A stretch of DNA of 12,723 bases from Aquabacterium sp. (GTDB lineage: Bacteria; Pseudomonadota; Gammaproteobacteria; Burkholderiales; Burkholderiaceae_C), in the NCBI GenBank assembly GCA_017989885.1, contig JAGNPA010000017.1:1-12723 (forward strand), written 5' to 3'. Both the position numbers and the translations under genes were made by a program. The first letter of the stretch is position 1, and each line of letters begins with the position of its first letter. The notes under the pieces were generated by a model, which saw only the letters and a program-made list of their open reading frames with translations, searched no databases and was not told where the DNA came from. This document shows positions 7,476 to 12,723 of the stretch, piece after piece.

Positions 7476-8468
7476 GTGAATGGCTTGATGAGGGTGACTG
7501 GCGCCTGGACTGGGCTGCTGACGGATTGGCTGGATCGCGAAAGCCTGGCCGCACCCAGGTTGCGAGCCCAGTTGGCGCGCTTTGCGCCCGATGATGTGGT
7601 GCCCTTGCCAGTGTGGCGTGATGCCCTGGCTCAGGCGGCGGCCTTGCGGCCGGGCGAGCTGGCTCTGGGCCTGCAGATCGGGGCGGGTGTGCAGCCGCGG
7701 CATCTGGGCGTGTTGGGCTATCTGGTGGCGGCGTCCGACAACCTGGGCGAGGCCATGCGCGCCTATCTGGCTTACGAGCGCCTGTTCTACGGCGCCAATC
7801 TGGCCAAGGTGAGCTGGCAGGGCGATGAGGTCGAGATCGCCTGGCCACCTGCAGAACAGGGGCCGATGTTCAACGAGGTGTCCATTGGTGCGCTGGTGAC
7901 CTTCATGAGCCGCCAGGTGGACGACCCACCCAGGCCATTGCAGATCAGCTTTGTCCATCAAGCGGCATCGGATCTGCGCCAGCGTTACGAAGCCTTCTTC
8001 GCCTGCCCGGTGGTGTTTGGCGACAGCCACACCCGGGTGCGGATCCCCGTGTCTTACATGCAGATTCCCATGCGGCACCCGGAGCCCGGTTTGCGCGTGC
8101 TCCTCGTCGGCCAGGCTGAAGCCCTGTTGCGAGCTTTGCCCGAGCCGGGGGATTTTGACCAGGCCGTGCAGCGCCTCTTGTTGCGCGTGTTGCCGGAGGG
8201 CGGCGTGTCCGTGCACCGGCTGGCGCAGATGATGAACCAGTCCGCGCGCACCTTGCAGCGCAGGTTGGGCGACCACGGCCTGACCTGGCAGATGCTGCTT
8301 GATCGCACACGCGAGCAACTCGCCAGGCAGTATCTGCGGGACCCGGCCTTGTCGGTCTGCGAGGTGGCGATGATGCTGGGCTACAGCGACCAGAGCGCCT
8401 TCACCAAGGCCTTCAAGCGGTGGACGGCCGATACGCCCCAGGCCTGGCGCTCTCGTGTTGCTCGGTGA
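7476..8468 (+). CDS. AraC-family transcriptional regulator
   Basis: A 330-residue DNA-binding regulator. The C-terminal ~89 residues (from about 242) contain the two helix-turn-helix units of the AraC/XylS family: the first around VHRLAQMMNQSARTLQRRL, the second around LSVCEVAMMLGYSDQSAF, followed by FKRWTADTPQAWR, the family signature end. The N-terminal ~200 residues resemble the arabinose-binding-like sensor domain found in regulators of lipid or aromatic catabolism. I chose GTG at 7476 because GGAG lies 8 bases upstream. The in-frame ATG at 7437 (and TTG at 7428) has no ribosome site and would sit almost at the predicted transcription start; it remains possible. The divergent FAD-oxidase gene is its most likely target, and the repeats at 8470-8529 are another candidate site. 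Confidence 0.9.
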   Translation: MNGLMRVTGAWTGLLTDWLDRESLAAPRLRAQLARFAPDDVVPLPVWRDALAQAAALRPGELALGLQIGAGVQPRHLGVLGYLVAASDNLGEAMRAYLAYERLFYGANLAKVSWQGDEVEIAWPPAEQGPMFNEVSIGALVTFMSRQVDDPPRPLQISFVHQAASDLRQRYEAFFACPVVFGDSHTRVRIPVSYMQIPMRHPEPGLRVLLVGQAEALLRALPEPGDFDQAVQRLLLRVLPEGGVSVHRLAQMMNQSARTLQRRLGDHGLTWQMLLDRTREQLARQYLRDPALSVCEVAMMLGYSDQSAFTKAFKRWTADTPQAWRSRVAR

Positions 8469-8469
8469 G

Positions 8470-8529
8470 TCGGTGTAAACCCATCGGTGTAAACGTGCCC
8501 CCTGATCAGGCTATGACGTTTGCACCGAT
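8470..8529. promoter_or_regulatory. Two direct and one inverted copy of TCGGTGTAAAC
   Basis: TCGGTGTAAAC occurs at 8470-8480 and again at 8484-8494, start to start 14 bases. An inverted copy with one mismatch lies at 8518-8528. The second and third copies form a dyad whose 14-base arms (8483-8496 and 8516-8529) pair at 13 of 14 positions plus a G-T wobble. The 19-base loop contains the palindrome CCTGATCAGG (8501-8510). No T-run follows. The site lies just after the AraC stop and ~100 bases before the esterase start, which suits a regulator-binding site, perhaps for the AraC protein itself, or a weak transcription-ending hairpin. Confidence 0.5.
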
Positions 8530-8631
8530 GTGGCGCGTTAATCGACTCGCCAGAATGTGGGGCAAATCAATTGGAAGAGACGCCCTGTTCTGCCTTGCCC
8601 AGGCGCTGGCGTGTCCGCCTCGGAGACTGTC

Positions 8632-9960
8632 ATGCCCCGCCAGATCGTGCACGGCGCCTTGAGCGTCCTGACCCTCGTTGTTGCCTCCTCCGCCTGGTCC
8701 GCTGCGGCGCCCTGGGTGCCCAACACCACCGGCAACGTCGGCCCGGCGCCCACCACCTTCAACAAGTGGGAGGCCATCGAGGCCCCGGCTGGATCAGGTG
8801 CCAGTTGCGGCAACGGCTCGCCTTATCGCTTCTTCGTCAACCGCACGACCACGGCCGCCAATGCCAAGAAGACGGTGATCATGTTTGAAGGCGGCGGCGC
8901 CTGTTGGGAGCAGAACGCCTGCCAGATGAAGGGTGGCTTGCTGGGCGCGACCAACTACAACGGCATCCCCACCAACTACATGAGCACCGGCCTGGCGTTG
9001 GGCGGCCTGATCACACCCTTCACCTCGCGCACCCATCCCTTGCAGAAGGTGCAGACCCAGAGCTGGAACATCGTCTACGTGCCTTACTGCACGGGTGACG
9101 TGCACACCGGCAACAAGGTGGCCACTTACGGCGATGCCGATCCGGCCAACCCCATCACCTACTACCACCGTGGCTTCAAGAACGGCGAGGCCGTGGCCAA
9201 CTGGGTGGGGCGCTATCTGCCCAAGCAGGATCAGTTGCTGGTCACCGGCTTCTCTGCGGGCGGAGTGGGCGCGACAGCCATGTACGGCCTGATCCGTCTG
9301 GCCGATCAGCCCAAACAGGCGGCGATGCTGGCCGATTCGGGGCCGCTGTTCCAGGTGGACCGCAATGCCTCGCCTGAGGATGCGCCTTCCGTGCTGCTGC
9401 ACAACAAGATCCGCGTGGCCTGGGGCCTGGATGGCGACAACGGTCTGGCTTCCCGCATGATCGCGACCTTCCCGACGGCTGGCACGGTGGACAACCTCGG
9501 CAGCCTCACCACCGGCCTGGCCAAGGTCTTCCCGCAGGATCGTCTGGGCTATGCGGTGTTCCAGGCGGACGCCGTGTTCTCGTCCTTCTCGTACACCAAG
9601 TTCTATCCGGAGATCGCCGCCGTGCCCGCAGGCGCCAAGCGCGATGCCTTGCTCAAGACCAAGTGGGTCAAGGAGATCGGCACCTGGGTGGATGCGATGA
9701 AACCGTATGCCAACACGGGCTACTACATCCCCTATGGTCGCGACTTCATCAAATCGCACACGCTGACCACGGCCTCGTTTGCCGGCACGGGCATCAAGGA
9801 AGCCAATCTGGCCGATGTGGGCGTGTTCGTGGACAACCTGCTGGACCCAAGCCAGCCGCTGATACGCGCCTACGAAACTCAGCGCACCACACCCAACCCG
9901 AGCGGCATCGCCCTGATCAGCTGGATCAACACCGCGTTCTACGCACTTTTCGGCATCTGA
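8632..9960 (+). CDS. Secreted pectinacetylesterase/Notum-family hydrolase
   Basis: A 442-residue predicted secreted esterase. Residues 1 to ~25 form a signal peptide (Arg near the start, hydrophobic GALSVLTLVVASSAW, small residues before APWVP). FEGGGACW at 85-92 and GFSAGGVG at 206-213, with nucleophile S208, are the hallmark motifs of the pectinacetylesterase family; YCTGDVHTG at 152-160 is also typical. Eukaryotic members deacetylate pectin or, as Notum, remove a lipid from Wnt; substrates of bacterial members are largely unknown, so the name should not be read as proof of pectin use. The ATG at 8632 has GGAG 6 bases upstream and puts the signal peptide at the N-terminus; an upstream ATG at 8557 would bury it. 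It appears to be a single-gene unit ended by a hairpin at 9980-10001. Confidence 0.85.
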   Translation: MPRQIVHGALSVLTLVVASSAWSAAAPWVPNTTGNVGPAPTTFNKWEAIEAPAGSGASCGNGSPYRFFVNRTTTAANAKKTVIMFEGGGACWEQNACQMKGGLLGATNYNGIPTNYMSTGLALGGLITPFTSRTHPLQKVQTQSWNIVYVPYCTGDVHTGNKVATYGDADPANPITYYHRGFKNGEAVANWVGRYLPKQDQLLVTGFSAGGVGATAMYGLIRLADQPKQAAMLADSGPLFQVDRNASPEDAPSVLLHNKIRVAWGLDGDNGLASRMIATFPTAGTVDNLGSLTTGLAKVFPQDRLGYAVFQADAVFSSFSYTKFYPEIAAVPAGAKRDALLKTKWVKEIGTWVDAMKPYANTGYYIPYGRDFIKSHTLTTASFAGTGIKEANLADVGVFVDNLLDPSQPLIRAYETQRTTPNPSGIALISWINTAFYALFGI

Positions 9961-9975
9961 AGTCTGGATGCACCG

Positions 9976-10001
9976 AAGGGGCCCGGCCATGCCGGGCCTT
10001 T
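9976..10001 (+). terminator. Probable terminator after the secreted esterase
   Basis: GGCCCGGC (9980-9987) pairs perfectly with GCCGGGCC (9991-9998) across a CAT loop, with AAGG before and TTT after. The stem is strong but the T-tract is only three bases. Position 20 bases after the esterase stop supports the call. Confidence 0.7.
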
Positions 10002-10108
10002 GCGCTTCTTGTCGCCAAAGCTTGCGTGCGGCTGTCGTGCAAACCACCCGAAAGTGGCGTCTAATTCAGGCTCCCCGAAAACTTGGTTGATCCTGGAGAC
10101 ATAGGGCC

Positions 10109-10882
10109 ATGAGCGAGATCCTGCAGCACCGTGAAGCTGGTGTACTGACACTGACCTTCAACCGTCTGGACAAGAAAAACGCCATCACCACGGCGATGTA
10201 CACCCGCCTGGCTGAAGAGCTGGAAGCCGCCACTGCTGATGACAGCGTGCGCGTGGCCGTGATCCAGGGCGCCGTCGAGATCTTCACGGCCGGCAATGAC
10301 CTGGCTGACTTCCTCAACAACCCGCCTGTCAGCAAGCCTGGCGCCGAGGTGCCACCCGTGGTGCGCTTCCTCAACGCCATCCGCGACTTCCCCAAGCCCA
10401 TCGTGGCAGCGGTGGCCGGCCCGGCCGTGGGCATCGGCACCACGCTGCTGCTGCACTGTGATCTGGTCTACGCCGGTGACAACGCCGCCTTCAGTCTGCC
10501 TTTCGTGAACCTGGGCCTGTGCCCTGAAGCCGGTGCCAGCCTGCTGCTGCCGCAGATCGTGGGCTACCCGAAGGCCGCTGAAAAGCTGATGCTGGGCGAG
10601 GCTTTCTATGCCGAAGAGGCGCTGGAAATGGGCCTGATCAACCGCATCGTGCCGCCGCATGAGGTCAATGCCTATGCGCAATCGCAAGCTGCCAAGCTGG
10701 CCGCCAAGCCCGCCGCCTCGTTGCGTGTGACCAAGTCGCTGATGAAGATGGCCCAGACGCAACTGGCACCCGTGATGACCGAAGAGCTCAAGCACTTCGG
10801 CGCTTTGTTGCAAGGCCCGGCCGCCAAGGAAGCCATCAGCGCCGTGATGGAAAAGCGCAAGCCTGACTTCTCCAAGTGCTGA
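10109..10882 (+). CDS. Crotonase-fold protein, probable delta3,delta2-enoyl-CoA isomerase
   Basis: A 257-residue cytosolic crotonase-family enzyme. The oxyanion-hole segments are FTAGNDL (59-65) and GPAVGIG (104-110). The two glutamates that hydratases use are absent: their aligned positions hold T112 and F132. Instead LGLCPEAG carries E140, matching the SPEG glutamate of eukaryotic peroxisomal isomerases (ECI2/PECI), and GPAVGI plus FSLPFVNLGL also follow that group. The enzyme would shift cis-3 or trans-3 double bonds to trans-2 so unsaturated acyl-CoAs can enter beta-oxidation, a job for which the FadN-type protein at 409 may need help. GGAG at 10095-10098 precedes the ATG by 10 bases. It lies 6 kb from the other beta-oxidation genes in its own unit. 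Annotation pipelines would probably say enoyl-CoA hydratase; isomerase is my inference from the active site. Confidence 0.85.
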   Translation: MSEILQHREAGVLTLTFNRLDKKNAITTAMYTRLAEELEAATADDSVRVAVIQGAVEIFTAGNDLADFLNNPPVSKPGAEVPPVVRFLNAIRDFPKPIVAAVAGPAVGIGTTLLLHCDLVYAGDNAAFSLPFVNLGLCPEAGASLLLPQIVGYPKAAEKLMLGEAFYAEEALEMGLINRIVPPHEVNAYAQSQAAKLAAKPAASLRVTKSLMKMAQTQLAPVMTEELKHFGALLQGPAAKEAISAVMEKRKPDFSKC

Positions 10883-10892
10883 TTTGATGGCG

Positions 10893-10927
10893 GCGTGAGC
10901 GAGGCGATCAACATGCCTGGCTCACGC
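10893..10927 (+). terminator. Hairpin after the isomerase gene
   Basis: GCGTGAGC (10893-10900) pairs with GCTCACGC (10920-10927), and after one G-G mismatch AGGC (10902-10905) pairs with GCCT (10915-10918), giving 12 pairs. No T-tract follows, so a rho-independent terminator is doubtful; it could protect the 3' end of the transcript or act as a weak terminator. Confidence 0.4.
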
Positions 10928-10953
10928 GATAATGCTCACCATAAAGCTTATCG

Positions 10954-10968
10954 GACAAACACTTTGTC
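10954..10968. promoter_or_regulatory. Small dyad upstream of the sensor kinase
   Basis: GACAAA-CAC-TTTGTC is a perfect 6-bp inverted repeat about 29 bases before the kinase start. It could be an operator or an RNA hairpin in the leader. The ribosome site AGGGAAG follows at 10983-10989. Function is unproven. Confidence 0.25.
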
Positions 10969-10996
10969 TGAGCGGCCCAAAAAGGGAAGCATTCGG

Positions 10997-12600
10997 ATGT
11001 CAGTCTGTGAATCTGGCCTGGGGCGCAAGCTGCGCCGCATGATGGCGTGGCTGTGGTGTCTGTTCTTCGGGCTGAGCCTGTGTGCCCATGCGCAGCAGGC
11101 CACACCGCAGCGCATCACCGTTGTCGTGGACGACAACTACCCGCCCTATATGTTCCGGGATCACGCCGGGCGCCTGCAAGGCCTGCGCAAGGACGTCTGG
11201 GACCTGTGGGCCGCACGCACGGGCATCCAGGTCAATCTGGTCGGCATGGATTGGGCCAAAGCACAGGCGCAGATCCTGTCTGGTCAAGCGGATGTCATCG
11301 ATACCCTTTTCGAGACAGCGCAGCGCAAGGCGACCTATGACTTCGGCCCCGCTTACAGCGACATCGAGGTCCCCATCTTCTTTCACGAGAGCATCGCGGG
11401 CATTGCCAATGCCGAGTCGCTCAAAGGCTTCACCATTGGCGTGAAGGAGGGCGATGCGTGCGTGGACTATCTCGTCAACCAGGGGCTGCAATCCTTTCGC
11501 AAGTACCCCAGCTATGAAGCCGTGATCGACGCGGCGGCGGTGGGCGAGGTGCGCGTGTTCTGCGAAGACAAGCCGCCTGCCTCCTACTTCCTGGTGCTCA
11601 AGCAACTGGAGCGCCAGTTCCGGTCTTCTCCGCCTTTGTTCATCGGGCAGTTCCACTGGGCTGTGCGCAAGGGCGATGTGCTCACACACAAGCTGGTTCA
11701 GGATGGCTTTGCGCGCATCTCCAGCGCTGAAATGCGCGAGGTGCGGGATCGCTGGCTGGGTACCTCGGTGGAAGCGACAGGTGTGCCTGCTTACCTGCGC
11801 TATGGCGCCTACGCCTTGCTGGGTGTGGGCGTTGTGGCTTTGCTGCTGGGCGTGTGGAACATCGCTTTGCGCCGACGTGTGGCCCTGCGCACCAGCGAGC
11901 TCTCGGCTTCCTTGCGGCAATTGACGCAGGCCAAGCACGATGCCGAGCAAACGCTGTCGCAACTGCATGCCACCTTGGAGGCCATACCCGATCTGATGTT
12001 CGAGCTGGACCTGGATGGCCGCTATATGGACGTCCGGGCCAGCCGGGCCGATCTGCTGGTGATGCCACCTTCGCAACTGCTGGGGCGGCGTGTGCACGAC
12101 GTCATGTCTGTCGATGCGGCTGACGGTGTGATGCAGGCCTTGCACGAGGCCGCTGAGCATGGTTGCGCCAACGGTACGCAAATCTGCCTGGATCTGCCGC
12201 CAGGGCAGCGCTGGTTCGAGTTGTCCGTGGCGCGCAAGCGCATGAGTGGTGGACAGCGGGATCACTTCATCATGCTTTCGCGCGATGTGACCGATCGCAA
12301 GCTGGTGGAGCAGACCTTGGCACGCCATGGCGATGAGTTGGAAAAAATTGTGAACGAGCGCTCGCGGCAGTTGGTGGAGGCGCGCGATGCGTCGGAAAGC
12401 GCCAGTCAGGCCAAGAGTGAGTTCCTCTCACGCATGAGCCATGAGTTGCGCACACCCATGAACGCGATCCTGGGCTTTGCGCAACTCATCGACATGGATG
12501 CGGGCAGTTCGCCGCGATCCAAGGCGCATGTGCAGGAGATCTTGCGTGCCGGCAAGCACCTGCTGCATCTGATCAACGATGTGCTGGATCTGGAGCAGGT
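10997..12600 (+). CDS. BvgS-like sensor histidine kinase, truncated in its kinase domain
   Basis: About 534 residues remain of a membrane sensor kinase. Residues 1-32 form a signal peptide with a good AHA/QQ cleavage point. A periplasmic solute-binding domain of the bacterial extracellular family 3 follows (about 38-255, from RITVVVDDNYPPYMF to DRWLGTS), then a membrane helix at ~269-290, a coiled linker, a PAS domain (~322-435) and a HisKA segment with phospho-acceptor H482 in SHELRTPMNAILGF. The sequence stays family-like up to HLLHLINDVLDL (about 12592), then turns into transposase-type sequence. The ATPase domain and any receiver domains are missing, so this copy could not autophosphorylate. 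The frame stays open to the window edge but is not kinase sequence. The ligand is unknown; family 3 domains often sense amino acids or similar small molecules. The start has AGGGAAG 7 bases upstream. Confidence 0.85.
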
Positions 12601-12723
12601 TTGCCACCGAAGAGGCTTGCCAGGCGTTCCTGGAGAAGCTTCGGTGGCCCCAAGGCTTCGTCTGCCCGCGTTGCGGCAACGCTGGCGATGTGTACCGCGC
12701 CAGCCGCACCCGCCTGATGTGCC
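12594..12723 (+). mobile_element. N-terminal fragment of an IS1595-type transposase
   Basis: In the frame starting at 12600 the protein reads FATEEACQAFLEKLRWPQGF, then CPRCG, and ends with RTRLMC at the window edge. This is the N-terminal zinc-ribbon part of IS1595/ISXO2-type transposases (a TEE..C..L..LRWP..F.CP.C pattern with a later cysteine pair, of which only the first member is inside the window). The DDE-type catalytic domain would lie beyond the window. No start codon, ribosome site or terminal inverted repeat precedes it; the kinase gene runs straight into it within about ten bases. A complete element normally has its own end sequence before the transposase gene, so this is either a deleted element or an artificial join. 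Confidence 0.75.

Noticed and set aside
7312..7848. Upstream extension of the FAD oxidase frame
   Set aside because: The extra 179 residues overlap the AraC gene and look like antisense sequence; the ATG at 7311 has a good ribosome site and gives the normal length.
8557..8631. Earlier ATG for the secreted esterase
   Set aside because: It would place 25 unrelated residues before a clear signal peptide; the ATG at 8632 has GGAG at the right spacing.
8794..10047. 417-codon minus-strand frame over the secreted esterase
   Set aside because: Shadow of a gene with clear motifs and signal peptide; composition is typical of antisense frames and no domain is visible.
11000..12328. 442-codon minus-strand frame over the sensor kinase
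   Set aside because: The plus strand encodes recognisable sensor, PAS and HisKA domains; the antisense frame shows none.
1..12723. Defence system, phage module, CRISPR array, toxin-antitoxin pair or biosynthetic cluster
   Set aside because: I looked for spaced short repeats, small overlapping gene pairs and characteristic enzyme motifs and saw none; the genes are ordinary metabolic, regulatory and secreted proteins.

Overview
The window looks like chromosome from a GC-rich betaproteobacterium, most likely Burkholderiales. This is inferred from the codon use (almost no TTA, CTA or TCA codons), the arrangement of the beta-oxidation genes and the family types. I could not run a database search, so the taxonomy is inference.

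Layout. (a) About 1-120 is unidentified sequence joined to the last ~68 codons of an acyl-CoA dehydrogenase (ends 328). (b) 343-4050 is a beta-oxidation block: a terminator-like hairpin, a FadN-type fused 3-hydroxyacyl-CoA dehydrogenase/enoyl-CoA hydratase (409-2808), and a thiolase (2827-4050) followed by a strong intrinsic terminator. (c) 4154-4753 has no convincing gene. It holds a mosaic of nested inverted repeats (arms of ~78 and ~101 bp) and a separate perfect 14-bp hairpin. (d) 4754-5614 is a cytosolic alpha/beta hydrolase, convergent with a minus-strand FAD-linked oxidase of the alkyl-DHAP-synthase type (5635-7311). (e) An AraC-family regulator (7476-8468) is divergent from the oxidase. 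(f) After a spacer carrying two direct copies and one inverted copy of an 11-bp motif comes a secreted pectinacetylesterase/Notum-family hydrolase (8632-9960) with its own terminator. (g) 10109-10882 is a crotonase-fold protein whose active site fits a delta3,delta2-enoyl-CoA isomerase better than a hydratase. (h) From 10997 a BvgS-like membrane sensor kinase begins. Its kinase domain is cut off at about 12590-12600, where the sequence switches to the N-terminal zinc-ribbon region of an IS1595-type transposase running off the window.

How the genes fit together. The dehydrogenase remnant, the FadN-type protein and the thiolase form a full fatty acyl-CoA beta-oxidation cycle. The separate isomerase would let unsaturated acyl-CoAs enter it. 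The oxidase/AraC pair looks like a locally regulated lipid or aromatic oxidation unit of unknown substrate. The esterase and the sensor kinase have no clear functional link to the rest. I saw no tRNA, rRNA, CRISPR array, phage module, or defence or toxin system. The least ordinary signals are the repeat mosaic at 4249-4704, the repeated motif at 8470-8529, and the two truncated gene ends at the window borders.
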